Below, piece by piece: positions 1-8,340 of a stretch of DNA of 64,000 nucleotides. A program made the position numbers and the translations under genes. Origin of the DNA: Thermoanaerobaculia bacterium (lineage in GTDB: Bacteria; Acidobacteriota; Thermoanaerobaculia; UBA5066); contig JAJVIN010000041.1 in NCBI GenBank assembly GCA_022071945.1, positions 59,829 through 123,828 of the forward strand. Direction: 5' to 3'. The notes beneath the pieces are model-generated. The model made no database searches. It was given only the letters and a program-made list of their open reading frames with translations, and had not been told where the DNA came from. Every line of letters begins with the position of its first letter. Positions within the stretch are counted from its first letter, which is position 1.

Positions 1-129
1 CGCGTAGACGGCCTGGCGGCGGTCCTTCGGGAGGAAACGGAAGCCGACGGAGAAGTTCGCTCCCTGCGAGTGGGTGAGGGCCCTCGTCTCGCGCCGCGCG
101 TCCTTCAGGGGCTGGGGGGCGGCCGTCAT
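1..129 (-). CDS. Squalene/phytoene synthase, N-terminal part (runs off the window)
   Basis: The first 43 codons of a gene that continues beyond the left edge. The translation includes the phrase NFSVGFRFLPKDRRQAVYA, which matches the opening helix of the trans-isoprenyl-diphosphate synthase family (squalene, phytoene and HpnD-type synthases, which join two prenyl diphosphates head to head). The ATG at 129 overlaps the TGA of the upstream flavoprotein gene in an ATGA junction, so the two are translationally coupled and probably act in one terpenoid pathway (carotenoid or hopanoid). The catalytic Asp-rich motifs lie outside the window, so the substrate cannot be assigned. Confidence 0.7.
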   Translation of the reverse strand, partial: MTAAPQPLKDARRETRALTHSQGANFSVGFRFLPKDRRQAVYA

Positions 130-1265
130 GCGATCCTCCCGAGCTCCGGTGCCCGGATCTCCTTCTCCCTGGCCCGGCACCAGTGGTCTTCCAGCCGGTG
201 GGCGCAGCGGCCCCGGTTCTTCCACGCGCGCATGATGACGGGCGCCAGGGCGCGGCGCCACCAGGAGGGCCGGTACCAGAACGAGAGGAACCGCCGGAAA
301 TCAACGTGGCGCGCCAGCAGCATGAAGAGCGACAGGCCGAAGTTCCCGCCCGCCTCGTAGAGAAACCGGTTGACGATGGAGGCTCGCTGCCGCCGCAGAA
401 AGCGCGCGCGCTGAAGGGCCTGGAAGTCCTCGCCGGAAAGAAGAGCCTCGGCCGCCAGGGCGCCCGAGCTGATGGCGTACCGCATGCCGAGGCCGAAGAG
501 GTAGTCCTGGAAGGCGCCGGACTCCCCCACCGCATCGCGTCCGTCCCTCTTGGCGGTCTCTTTCACGGCGAAGTTCATGAAGGAGTAGGCATCTTGCCTG
601 TTTTCCATGTGAACGTCCTCGACCTCCAGAAGGCGCTTGAGGGACGAGTCGAAGTACGCGTCGATGCGCGAGAAGTCCCGCACGATGGCACATCCGAAGG
701 TTCCGCGTCCGCCGAGGGTAAAGAGGTAGGCGTAGCCGCCGGGGGCGTGGCGGTGGTCGTAGAGGACGCGGACGCGGTCGACGGAGTCGGTTGTGAACGT
801 GGTCTCGCGAGCGAGGCCATCGGGCGTCTGCGGGCCCGTGGCAACGAGACCCGCCGCTTTCGGTTCGAGGCGTGAGCGAAAACGGACCTCGGCCCCCGAG
901 GCCTGTGCGTGGGCGAGAAGGACGGAGTCGAGGGTGCCCTCGCCCGGACCGCGAGTGACGAACCAGCCGTACGGAACCTTCGATGTGATCCGGACGTGGC
1001 GGAGCCTGGAGTCGAAGAAGTCCGCCCAGGTGGCGGGCCGCCAGGGAGGGGCGGGAAGGCCCAGCCGGGAGAAGAGGGCAGGCACGGAGTCGCTGGGGTC
1101 GGAGGCGTCCTCGATGACCTGGTAGTCGCCGATGAAGCGGGCGCCGACGGTGGCGTTCTTCTCGTGGACCGTGACCTTCCATCCGGCCCGGGCGAGAAGC
1201 GAGGCCGCGACGAGCCCCGCCGGGCCGGCCCCGGCGATGTCGATCGTTCTCGGCGTCGTGCTCAC
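126..1265 (-). CDS. FAD-dependent oxidoreductase (geranylgeranyl-reductase-like)
   Basis: A 379-residue flavoprotein. Residues 8-30 form the Rossmann FAD site (IAGAGPAGLVAASLLARAGW) with an acidic residue at the end of beta 2 (VTVHEK). The middle holds the FGCAIV and GESGAFQDYLFGLGMRYA segments typical of the geranylgeranyl reductase/halogenase-like group, where GD or GE near the second FAD contact is expected. The C-terminal 90 residues are basic and aromatic and may dock on the membrane. The start is GTG at 1265 with no clear Shine-Dalgarno sequence. It overlaps the following prenyl synthase by 4 bases, so a role in reducing or oxidising a prenyl product is likely (inference). The exact substrate is unknown. 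Confidence 0.65.
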   Translation of the reverse strand: MSTTPRTIDIAGAGPAGLVAASLLARAGWKVTVHEKNATVGARFIGDYQVIEDASDPSDSVPALFSRLGLPAPPWRPATWADFFDSRLRHVRITSKVPYGWFVTRGPGEGTLDSVLLAHAQASGAEVRFRSRLEPKAAGLVATGPQTPDGLARETTFTTDSVDRVRVLYDHRHAPGGYAYLFTLGGRGTFGCAIVRDFSRIDAYFDSSLKRLLEVEDVHMENRQDAYSFMNFAVKETAKRDGRDAVGESGAFQDYLFGLGMRYAISSGALAAEALLSGEDFQALQRARFLRRQRASIVNRFLYEAGGNFGLSLFMLLARHVDFRRFLSFWYRPSWWRRALAPVIMRAWKNRGRCAHRLEDHWCRAREKEIRAPELGRIA

Positions 1266-1300
1266 CGGTTCGGGATTATGGGCGAAAGGAGAGGGCCGTA

Positions 1301-1329
1301 AAACGAAGGCCCCCTCGCGAGAGGGGGCC
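1301..1329 (-). terminator. Rho-independent terminator after SLH remnant
   Basis: A perfect 9-bp GC-rich stem (1308-1316 with 1321-1329) closed by a GNRA-like tetraloop is followed on the minus strand by TTCGTTTT. It sits 30 bases beyond the stop of the SLH-like reading frame, in the orientation expected to end its transcript. On the plus strand it lies between divergent genes, where no terminator would be needed. Confidence 0.75.
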
Positions 1330-1357
1330 GGGTTTAGAGGGTTGAGGGAAAAACCCG

Positions 1358-1560
1358 CTAGGGTGTCGTCACGAGACCCAGCAGGCGTCCGAGGAACTCA
1401 CCGATTTGAGCCCTCGTGACGAGGTCGTAGGGGCAGAAGGCCAGGTTGTTGCCAGGGGCGCCCGCGCATCCGCGAGTGAGCCTGTCTGCATAGCCCACGT
1501 TGGCCTCACGGCGCGGCCACGTCGCGACCTTCATTCCGGGGTAGCTCTTTCCGGCGGTTC
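1358..1560 (-). pseudogene. Remnant of an S-layer-homology-type protein (C-terminus)
   Basis: The minus strand encodes a stretch ending in LTRGCAGAPGNNLAFCPY, then DLVTRAQIGEFLGRLLG, then a TAG stop at 1358. The TRGC...FCP...VTRAQ pattern is characteristic of SLH-like repeats that close large secreted proteins in Acidobacteriota and related phyla. Only about one repeat is recognisable. The open frame continues upstream into the start of the divergent GGDEF gene without further similarity. A canonical terminator follows, so this looks like the surviving tail of a deleted exported-protein gene. The upstream limit given here is approximate. Confidence 0.5.
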
Positions 1561-1640
1561 GGTCTTTCCGGGGACCGTCCCATCCAGCCTCTCCGAATCC
1601 ATCTCCGTCTTTACCCAGGCCTGTGGCACCATTAGTACTC

Positions 1641-2552
1641 ATGAACCCGTTCCCGAAAGCGCTGCAGGATCTCCACTCGCTGGGGAAGGAAGAAACTCTC
1701 GAATACGGCCGGTTTCTCTGGAGAGAGGGCGACCGGGGCGAGGAGGTTGTCTTGCTCTTGGACGGCAACCTCGAGGTCGTTCACGAACCGTCCGGGGGCG
1801 AGACCGTCGTTCTCAGGAGCCTGGAGCCCGGGGCCATCGTCGGCGAGCTCGCTTGCCTGGACGGCCGGGAACGATCGGCCGGGGTCCGGGCGGTCTCCGC
1901 CTGCAAGATCCTGAGGATTCCGGCCAGCGAGTTCCGCAGGATCGTCTCGGAACGGCACGACATCGTCCTCGAGCTCTTCTGGCAGCAGGTCGACCGGGTT
2001 CGCAGCCTCACCGGCCGGGTCACGCAGGTCCACCGCGCCTCCATCACCGACTCCTTGACCGGCCTCTACAACTTCGGCTTCTTCAGGGAACGGCTCCACC
2101 TCGAGGTCGACCGGGCCCTCGCCACGGGCGACCCGCTCTCGCTCGCCGTCTTCGACATCGACCACTTCAAGAACTACAACGACACCCACGGCCACTCCGC
2201 CGGCAACGACGCCCTCGCAAAGCTCGCCAAGACGATACGGTCCAGCAGCAGGCGCGGTGACGTCGTCGCCCGCTACGGAGGCGAGGAGTTCGTCGTCCTT
2301 CTCTACGGCACGGCCCGCGACGAGGCGGCCACGTTCGCCAACCAGATCCGCCTCCGGATCGAGGAGACGGTCTTCATCGAGGGCGACCCGGAGGTCCATG
2401 TCACCGTCAGCGGGGGCGTCGCCGTCTTGCCCGACGACGCCCATTCCGCCCCCGCCCTCTTCGAGGCCGCGGACCACAACCTCTACAAGGCCAAGCAGTC
2501 CGGCCGCAACCGGATCGTGTCCGAGCCTTCGGGGGCGGAAAAGAGCGCCTAG
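1641..2552 (+). CDS. Cyclic-nucleotide-binding-like/GGDEF diguanylate cyclase
   Basis: A 303-residue signalling protein. Residues about 15-115 form a cNMP-binding-type beta roll (GEEVVLLLDGNLEVVHEP ... GAIVGELACLDG), a helix follows, and residues about 140-295 form a GGDEF domain. The active-site loop reads RYGGEEF, a functional variant, and the conserved DSLTGLYNFGFF and FDIDHFKNYND motifs are present, so it should make cyclic di-GMP from GTP, gated by a ligand in the N-terminal domain. No inhibitory-site RxxD is visible just before GGEEF. The ATG at 1641 was chosen over an upstream GTG (1623) because the cNMP domain begins soon after it. There is no Shine-Dalgarno, and a TAG-type -10 element lies only a few bases upstream. 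Confidence 0.85.
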   Translation: MNPFPKALQDLHSLGKEETLEYGRFLWREGDRGEEVVLLLDGNLEVVHEPSGGETVVLRSLEPGAIVGELACLDGRERSAGVRAVSACKILRIPASEFRRIVSERHDIVLELFWQQVDRVRSLTGRVTQVHRASITDSLTGLYNFGFFRERLHLEVDRALATGDPLSLAVFDIDHFKNYNDTHGHSAGNDALAKLAKTIRSSSRRGDVVARYGGEEFVVLLYGTARDEAATFANQIRLRIEETVFIEGDPEVHVTVSGGVAVLPDDAHSAPALFEAADHNLYKAKQSGRNRIVSEPSGAEKSA

Positions 2553-2586
2553 CCAGAAACAGCGCCGGCCGCGCAGCGCCTCTCTC

Positions 2587-2718
2587 GCCTCCCCTTGCGA
2601 AGGGGAGGCGGGCCGGAGGGGTCCAGGCGCCGGCTGCGATGGATCTGGAGCTCATTCGGATCGGGCTCGGGACCCCTCCCGAGCCTTGCGGCTCGGCCTC
2701 CCCTTCGCAAGGGGAGGC
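2587..2718. repeat. Paired-palindrome cassette, copy A
   Basis: The gap 2553-2936 holds no gene. It contains two 23-nt palindromes (2587-2609 and 2696-2718), each with 10-bp arms GCCTCCCCTT/AAGGGGAGGC and a 3-nt loop. The two are exact reverse complements of each other (loops GCG and CGC). Between them lies a second inverted pair, GGAGGGGTCC (2615-2624) and GGACCCCTCC (2670-2679). The same architecture recurs at 43972-44114, so this is a dispersed element of REP/MITE type. No transposase is near. Confidence 0.8.
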
Positions 2719-2811
2719 GGGGACCCTCGCCACGATCAGTCGCTCCGGAAACCGGGCGAGAGAGGGGCATCCTCTCCACACCGCGTGACATTCGAGCTCT
2801 AACTCCCCCGA

Positions 2812-2834
2812 CCCCCTCTTTACAAAAGAGGGGG
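2812..2834. repeat. Single palindromic repeat
   Basis: Arms CCCCCTCTTT and AAAGAGGGGG, 10 bp each, enclose the loop ACA. The design (10-bp arms, 3-nt loop, pyrimidine-rich left arm) copies the paired cassette next to it, but the arm sequence differs. It lies between convergent genes, about 100 bases from the stop of the S9 peptidase gene, and has no T tract typical of a terminator. Confidence 0.6.
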
Positions 2835-2936
2835 TTCTGCAGCTGAGAAGGTGCATCGCGCCCAGGCGCGACGTGAATGTGATGCCGGGCAGTTTCTCGA
2901 GAGGGGGCTTTCGGACGCAGCGGCGGATGAGACGAT

Positions 2937-4895
2937 CTACTGTGCCGGCGGGTTCCCCTTCAAATGCTCCTGCATGAAGCGCAGGGCGTGGCCCGTCATC
3001 AGGACGCGGTTCTCCCGCTTCCCCGCCCCATGCCCCTCGTCGGCGTAGATGATGAGCTCCGTCGGAACCCCTGTCTTTTTCGCCGCCTCGTACATCTGGA
3101 CCGCCTCCCCGACGGGGACCCGCGGATCGGTCGCCCCCTGCTGGATCTGGAGAGGCGCCTTCAGCTTGCCAATGTGCGTCGTCGCGGAAAGCTGGACGAG
3201 AGCCTCGCGGTCCTTCTCCGGATCGCCGTACTCGGAGATCCGGAGGATCCGGCGGTATGGGGCCGTGTTCTCGAGGAACGTCACGAGGTTGGCGATCCCG
3301 ACGATCGAGACACCCGCATCGTAGGCCCCGGCGAACTTCGTCATCGCGACGAGCGTCGAATAGCCGCCGTAACTCCCGCCCATGACCCCGACCTTCGGCG
3401 CCTTCCCGTTGACGGCGAAGGTCTTCCGGGCCCACGCCGCCGCGTCCTCGATGTCGGTCCAGATCTGGAGCCGCTTCTTGCCGTTGTCGGCGTCGAGCCA
3501 CGTCTTGCCGTAGCCGTCGCTCCCCCTCACGTTCGGCTCGACGAAGACGAACCCCGCGTCGACGAAGATCTGGGCATAGGTCGAGAAGCCCGGCTGCGCC
3601 TGGCCCTCCGGGCCTCCGTGGAACTCCACCACGACCGGACACGGAGCCGGATCACATGCTCTGGGTCGCCTCACAAAGACCGGAATCGGCGTCCCGTCCC
3701 TTGCCGGGTAGGACTCCAGGGTCGCCGCCGAGAACGTCGCCGTGTCGATCTCGGGCGAGCTCGGAAGCACCCACCTCGTCAGCGACCCCGTCTCCCAGTC
3801 GTAGACGTAGCTCGAACGGGGAGCCTTCGCGGTCTCGACCCCGAACGTCGTGTAGCGGCCGTCCATGGTCGAGGAGCCGAAATAGACGTGGTCCGCTCCC
3901 TCGGGCAGCTTCGGGAGGGCAAGAGGCTGGAACGTCTTCGCGTCGAGCGCCTGGATGCGCGTGTATCCCGCCTCGTTGACCGTGTAGAGGATCCGCTTCT
4001 TGGCGTCATCGATGCCGAAGCCCGAGACGTCCCACTTCAGTTCCCCGGTCACGGGAGTCAGTTTCCCCTTCTCGAACCGGCAGAGCCGCCGGAACTCACC
4101 AAGCTTGGGCGTCAAAACGAGGAGTTGCCCCGGAGCTGCCCCGTAGACCGCCTCGTACTCTTCCTTCTCACCCTGCCCGAGGACCGGAGTGAGCTTCTTC
4201 GTCTCCGGGTTCCACTCGGAGTACTCGGAGGTCAGGGATCCGGTCGATTTGCGCAGGAGGAGCGTCCCATCTGGACGATGGTCCGCGATGTTCCAGAGAC
4301 CCGGCTCGGTGACGAGCGGTTCCTTGACCTTCGTCTCGAAGCTCCAGCGATAGACCGCGTAGGAGTCGGGCTTCTGGTCGTTCGCGACGAAGTAGAGCCA
4401 CTTGCCGTCCGGGGTGAGGAACTGGAAAAAGGTCTGCACCTTCGGCAGGTGCTGGACCGTGGTCAGCGGCCCTCCCGCCGAAGGCATCACATAGAGCCCA
4501 GGGTTCTCCTCGCCCTTGCGGTCCCGAGAGATCACGAGGGTCTTGCCGTCCGGAGTGATGTCCACGATGCCCGTCCGGTCCTCACCGCCCGTCAACTGGC
4601 GCGGGAACCGCTCCGGACCATCCAGACTCCAGACCTGCGATACCCCGGTCACCGCCCAGGTGAAGTAGAGGCGGGAGCCGTCCGGCGAGACCCGGCCCAT
4701 TCCCGGCGCCCGGACATCCATCATCGACTGGATGCGCCGAGCCAGATCCGGGGGGACCGGCTTGGGCGCGTACTTCTGGAGGACCTCGGCAGGCACGCTT
4801 TCCGCCCCGTGTCCCTTGTAGGTTGATTGCGGGGCCGAGGCCGCCGCGAGCGGGATAAGGAGGGTGACGAGGGGGAAAACACGCCTTCGGGTCAT
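2937..4895 (-). CDS. S9-family serine peptidase (prolyl oligopeptidase/acylaminoacyl type), exported
   Basis: A 652-residue enzyme beginning with a Sec signal peptide (MTRRRVFPLVTLLIPLAAASA). Residues about 50-400 form a beta-propeller with repeated SPDGSRLYF, TPDGKTLV and TPDGKWLYF blades. The C-terminal alpha/beta hydrolase carries the triad Ser508 (GGSYGGY), Asp590 (GATDPRVP) and His622 (DEGHG). It should cleave short peptides in the periplasm. The ATG at 4895 is preferred to the one at 4916 because GGAG sits 5 bases upstream and the signal peptide begins there. It stands alone; the 255-base upstream region shows no clear feature. Confidence 0.92.
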   Translation of the reverse strand: MTRRRVFPLVTLLIPLAAASAPQSTYKGHGAESVPAEVLQKYAPKPVPPDLARRIQSMMDVRAPGMGRVSPDGSRLYFTWAVTGVSQVWSLDGPERFPRQLTGGEDRTGIVDITPDGKTLVISRDRKGEENPGLYVMPSAGGPLTTVQHLPKVQTFFQFLTPDGKWLYFVANDQKPDSYAVYRWSFETKVKEPLVTEPGLWNIADHRPDGTLLLRKSTGSLTSEYSEWNPETKKLTPVLGQGEKEEYEAVYGAAPGQLLVLTPKLGEFRRLCRFEKGKLTPVTGELKWDVSGFGIDDAKKRILYTVNEAGYTRIQALDAKTFQPLALPKLPEGADHVYFGSSTMDGRYTTFGVETAKAPRSSYVYDWETGSLTRWVLPSSPEIDTATFSAATLESYPARDGTPIPVFVRRPRACDPAPCPVVVEFHGGPEGQAQPGFSTYAQIFVDAGFVFVEPNVRGSDGYGKTWLDADNGKKRLQIWTDIEDAAAWARKTFAVNGKAPKVGVMGGSYGGYSTLVAMTKFAGAYDAGVSIVGIANLVTFLENTAPYRRILRISEYGDPEKDREALVQLSATTHIGKLKAPLQIQQGATDPRVPVGEAVQMYEAAKKTGVPTELIIYADEGHGAGKRENRVLMTGHALRFMQEHLKGNPPAQ

Positions 4896-5150
4896 CGCTT
4901 CTCCAAAATAGGGCATTCAGGCTCCCGGACGGGGCCTCTCCCACACATACGGCGGCCGGGGAGATTGGGTTCTTGCCCGCCTCTCCCTTTCTGGCCGCGC
5001 CTCTCGGCTGGCTCTCTACCGAGCTGCCTTCGCGGGGTCGTGGGCGAATTCAGTGCATCACGTAGATACGTGACCACCCCACGGCCGGAAGCCGCCCCCG
5101 GCTGAGACCGGCTCTCGGCTAGACTTCTCCCGGTTTTGGAGGCTGTCCCC

Positions 5151-7847
5151 TTGCGCTACGAATCCGTCAGACCCCGTTTCGAACCCTTCCTGCTCTCCGT
5201 CGAGCGGCCCGGCCGCTACCTGGGCCTCGAGAGAAACCTCATCCGGAAAGATCTCCGGGAGTCGTCTCTCTCCGTCTGCCTCGCCTTTCCCGACACCTAC
5301 GAGATCGGGATGAGCCACACCGGCACGAAGATCCTCTACGAGCTCGTCAACCGCCGGAAGGACTGGACCTGCGAGCGCGCCTACGCCCCCTGGGTCGACT
5401 TCGAGGCCGTGATGAGGCGAGAGAAGATCCCGCTCTTTTCCGTGGAGTCCTTCGTTCCCGTCCGGGATTTCGACGTCCTCGGCTTCTCGCTGCAAGCGGA
5501 GCTCAACTACTCGAACGTCCCGAACATGCTCGATCTCGCCGGGGTTCCGGTTCTCGCCGCCGAGCGAGGGGACTCGGACCCGATCGTCATCGGGGGCGGG
5601 CCCTGCGTCGCCAACCCCGAGCCGGTCGCGGATTTCTTCGACTGCTTCCTGATCGGGGACGCCGAAGAGGCCCTCGCGGTCTTCCTGGAGAAGGTGGCCG
5701 CCACCCGCGGCCAGGCGCGGCGGGAGCGCCTGATCGCTCTGGCGAGCTGTCCAGGCATCTACGTCCCGTCGCTCTACGACGTCCGCTACGACGGCGACCC
5801 CATCGCCTCCTACACACCAAACGCCGAGGGCGTTCCCGAGACCGTGAAGAGGGTCTGGGTCGAGAAGCTCGACCCGGCGGTCTACGCAGAGAAGCCGATG
5901 GTGCCGTCCGTCGACATCGTCCAGGACCGGCTCGGGCTCGAGATCATGCGCGGCTGCACACAGGGCTGCCGGTTCTGCCAGGCAGGCTACTGGTACCGCC
6001 CGGTCCGCGAGCTCGACCCGGAAGATGCCGCCCGCATGACGAAGGCCTTCATCGACGAGGCGGGATGGTCGGAGGTGAGTCTGCTCTCGCTCTCCTCCGC
6101 CGACTACTCGCAGATCGAGCCCCTGGTCGCCTGCCTGGCGCCCGAGCTCGCCAAGACGAAGGTCTCCATTTCGCTTCCCTCGCTCCGCGCGGAGGCCTTC
6201 TCCGTCGCTCTGGCCGACGCGGTCTCGGAGGTGAGGAAATCGGGCTTCACGTTCGCGCCGGAGACCGGCTCCGACAGGCTGAGGCGCGTCATCAACAAGA
6301 CCTTCACGAACGCCGACATGGTGAAGGCCGCGGACGTCGCTTTCGGACGAGGCTGGGATCTCGTGAAGGTCTACACGATGATCGGTCTCCCCTCCGAGAC
6401 GGACGCCGATCTCGACGAGCTCGTCACGCTCGTCAGGGACATCCTCGCCCAGGGCAAGAAGCACGGCATCAAGCCTCAGGTCAACGTCTCGGCCGGCTCC
6501 TTCGTCCCGAAGAGCTTCACTCCTTTCCAGTGGTGGAAGTACGACGGTATCGACGAGCTTCACCGGAAGCTCTCGTACCTGAAGGAGAAGTTCCGCACCG
6601 TGCGCGGCGCCAAGCTCAAGTGGCACGAGCCCAAGGAATCCGAGATCGAGGCCCTGCTCTCGCTCGGAGACCGCCGGATGGGTGCGGCGATCCTCGAGCT
6701 GTGGAAGCGAGGAGGGCGATTCTGCGGCTGGTCCGAGCACTTCTCGTGGGAGCGGTGGAACGAGGCGCTCGAGGCAGCGGGGATCCCCAAGGGCCGATAC
6801 CTGAGGGAGAGGGACCTCAAGGAGACGCTCCCGTGGGACGTCATCGACGCCTCGATCCGAAAGCCGTTCCTGGCCGTGGAGTGGAAGAAGGCCCTGAAAG
6901 AGATGGAGACCGAGGACTGCAAGTGGGGCCACTGCTACGCCTGCGGGGTACCGGGGAACGGGGAGGACACGGTTCTCGCCAGCCCGATGCCCCCGGGTTT
7001 CTCGTTTTCCCTGCCCGTGGTTTCCGTCGGCGAGATCTCGGGAGCGCCCCTCCCGGCGTTCGAGCTCCCTCGCGCCCCGAGAGCACCGGAGACCGAGGCC
7101 CCGCACACCCCTCTCGTTTCCGAGGGCCAGGATGCGGGAACCCCTCTGGTCCCTGCACATCTCGAGCGAGAGGAGCCCGGGCCGGGCTCTCCCCAGACTG
7201 CCGATGCACGTGACGCGGGGAGAGGGTCGTCGTACACCGAGAAGGCCAAGGGCGCCGCCTACAGGATGAAGGCGACCCCCGACCTCCTGCCGCTTCGCGA
7301 ACGGCGAAAGGTTGGCGGCGGCGCATCGAATGCCTCCGAGACGGCCTGCACGTTCCGGGTCACGTTCCAGAAGCTGGGAGACGTGAGGTACCTCTCGCAC
7401 CGCAACACGATGGACGTCTTCGAGCGGGCCTTTCGCGCCGCGCGGGTCCCGGTGCGGTACACGGAGGGCTACAACCCTCACTTGCGGCTGTCGATGGGCC
7501 CGGCGCTGCCCCTTGGCCAGGAGTCGCGGCACGAGCTCTTCGACATCGACGTCCAGGAACCCCTGACACCCCAGCACCTCGCGGCGGTGAACGAACGTCT
7601 GCCCGAGGGCCTTCGAATCCTCTCGTGGCGAATGCTGGCCAAGGGCGCCGCCTCGCTCGGCAAATCGGCGACCGAGGCGGTCTACAGGTTCACCCTGCCC
7701 AACGGCGAGACCCGCACGGAGCGGCTGAGGATCGCCGGAGAGGGCGCGACCACACCGAAGCGCTTTCTCGAATCGGAGTACGGTCTGGCCCCCGAAGACC
7801 AGCACCAGATCCTCGTCGTGAGAGAAGAGACGGTGGTGACGACATGA
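5151..7847 (+). CDS. Radical SAM protein (TIGR03960 type) fused to DUF2344 (TIGR03936)
   Basis: An 898-residue two-part protein. The N-terminal 600 residues are a B12-binding-type radical SAM protein with the cluster motif C269-x3-C273-x2-C276 (CTQGCRFCQAG), preceded by IVIGGGPC and FLIGDAEEA motifs of the cobalamin-like Rossmann domain. A low-complexity Pro/Glu linker (about 625-705) leads to a DUF2344 domain (FQKLGDVRYLSHRNTM, YTEGYNPHLRLS). The family is often encoded near ribosome or tRNA maturation genes; its reaction is not established. The start is TTG at 5151 with GGAGG 8 bases upstream; a TAGACT -10-like element lies at 5120. It overlaps the QueD-like gene by an ATGA junction. Confidence 0.88.
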   Translation: MRYESVRPRFEPFLLSVERPGRYLGLERNLIRKDLRESSLSVCLAFPDTYEIGMSHTGTKILYELVNRRKDWTCERAYAPWVDFEAVMRREKIPLFSVESFVPVRDFDVLGFSLQAELNYSNVPNMLDLAGVPVLAAERGDSDPIVIGGGPCVANPEPVADFFDCFLIGDAEEALAVFLEKVAATRGQARRERLIALASCPGIYVPSLYDVRYDGDPIASYTPNAEGVPETVKRVWVEKLDPAVYAEKPMVPSVDIVQDRLGLEIMRGCTQGCRFCQAGYWYRPVRELDPEDAARMTKAFIDEAGWSEVSLLSLSSADYSQIEPLVACLAPELAKTKVSISLPSLRAEAFSVALADAVSEVRKSGFTFAPETGSDRLRRVINKTFTNADMVKAADVAFGRGWDLVKVYTMIGLPSETDADLDELVTLVRDILAQGKKHGIKPQVNVSAGSFVPKSFTPFQWWKYDGIDELHRKLSYLKEKFRTVRGAKLKWHEPKESEIEALLSLGDRRMGAAILELWKRGGRFCGWSEHFSWERWNEALEAAGIPKGRYLRERDLKETLPWDVIDASIRKPFLAVEWKKALKEMETEDCKWGHCYACGVPGNGEDTVLASPMPPGFSFSLPVVSVGEISGAPLPAFELPRAPRAPETEAPHTPLVSEGQDAGTPLVPAHLEREEPGPGSPQTADARDAGRGSSYTEKAKGAAYRMKATPDLLPLRERRKVGGGASNASETACTFRVTFQKLGDVRYLSHRNTMDVFERAFRAARVPVRYTEGYNPHLRLSMGPALPLGQESRHELFDIDVQEPLTPQHLAAVNERLPEGLRILSWRMLAKGAASLGKSATEAVYRFTLPNGETRTERLRIAGEGATTPKRFLESEYGLAPEDQHQILVVREETVVTT

Positions 7848-8221
7848 GCTTCACGATCCGCTGCCACGCCACCTTCGAGGCCGCCCATCACCTCCGCGAC
7901 TACGTGGGCGGGCCGGAGCCCGTCCACGGCCACTCCTGGAAGGTGGAGGTCGCCCTGACGACCCGCTCACTCGGTCTCTACGATCTGTCCGTCGATTTCG
8001 TGCCGGCAGAACGCCTCGTGAAGGAGCTCGCGGCGAGACTCCACGACAGAGACATCAACACCGTGCCCCCCTTCGACGAGAAGAACCCCACGGCCGAGAA
8101 CATCGCCCTCTTCTTCGCTCACGAGGTGGAGCGATCGGGCCTCTTGAAGGACGGCGCCCGGCTCGTCGAAGTCACCGTCTGGGAGGGGCCAAGGAACAGC
8201 GTGACCTACCGGCCGGACTGA
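7844..8221 (+). CDS. 6-pyruvoyl-tetrahydropterin synthase/QueD family, Cys-less active site
   Basis: A 125-residue member of the T-fold pterin synthase family. The zinc ligands H15, H28 and H30 (AAHH, VHGHS) are present, and NPTAENIALFF matches the conserved PT(S)EN motif. The catalytic cysteine normally 4 residues before HGH is absent: the segment reads GGPEPVHGH, with Glu25 three residues before the first ligand. Cys-less members of COG0720 use other chemistry or substrates, so assignment to queuosine (QueD) synthesis is uncertain. Its ATG overlaps the stop of the radical SAM-DUF2344 gene, implying co-expression. Confidence 0.75.
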   Translation: MSFTIRCHATFEAAHHLRDYVGGPEPVHGHSWKVEVALTTRSLGLYDLSVDFVPAERLVKELAARLHDRDINTVPPFDEKNPTAENIALFFAHEVERSGLLKDGARLVEVTVWEGPRNSVTYRPD

Positions 8222-8256
8222 CCTTGCGATCCCCGGAAGGGCGATGGCTCTTCTCG

Positions 8257-8340
8257 ACCGTCAACGGCTGACCGTCAACGGCTGACCGTCAGCGGCTGAC
8301 CGTCAGCGGCTGAACATCAGCGGCTGAACATCAACCGTCG
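8257..8340. repeat. 14-bp tandem array at the thioredoxin 3' end
   Basis: Five consecutive 14-bp units (two ACCGTCAACGGCTG, two ACCGTCAGCGGCTG, one AACATCAGCGGCTG) and a partial sixth run from 8257. The last unit overlaps the stop codon of the thioredoxin gene on the minus strand, and its final codons resemble the unit. The array probably grew by slippage from the gene end and fills the gap between convergent genes. Confidence 0.8.

Noticed and set aside
4975..5040. A tRNA-like AGCTCGGTAGAGAGCC segment on the minus strand
   Set aside because: No TTCGANTC arm, no acceptor stem pairing and no anticodon arm at the right distance.
5058..7805. A 915-residue open frame on the minus strand opposite the radical SAM gene
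   Set aside because: It is an antisense shadow caused by GC-rich codon use: Arg/Gly/Leu/Val-dominated, without motifs, while the plus strand has clear family signatures.
8257..8340. Possible operator array or CRISPR
   Set aside because: Units are contiguous 14-mers without spacers and include the end of a coding sequence.
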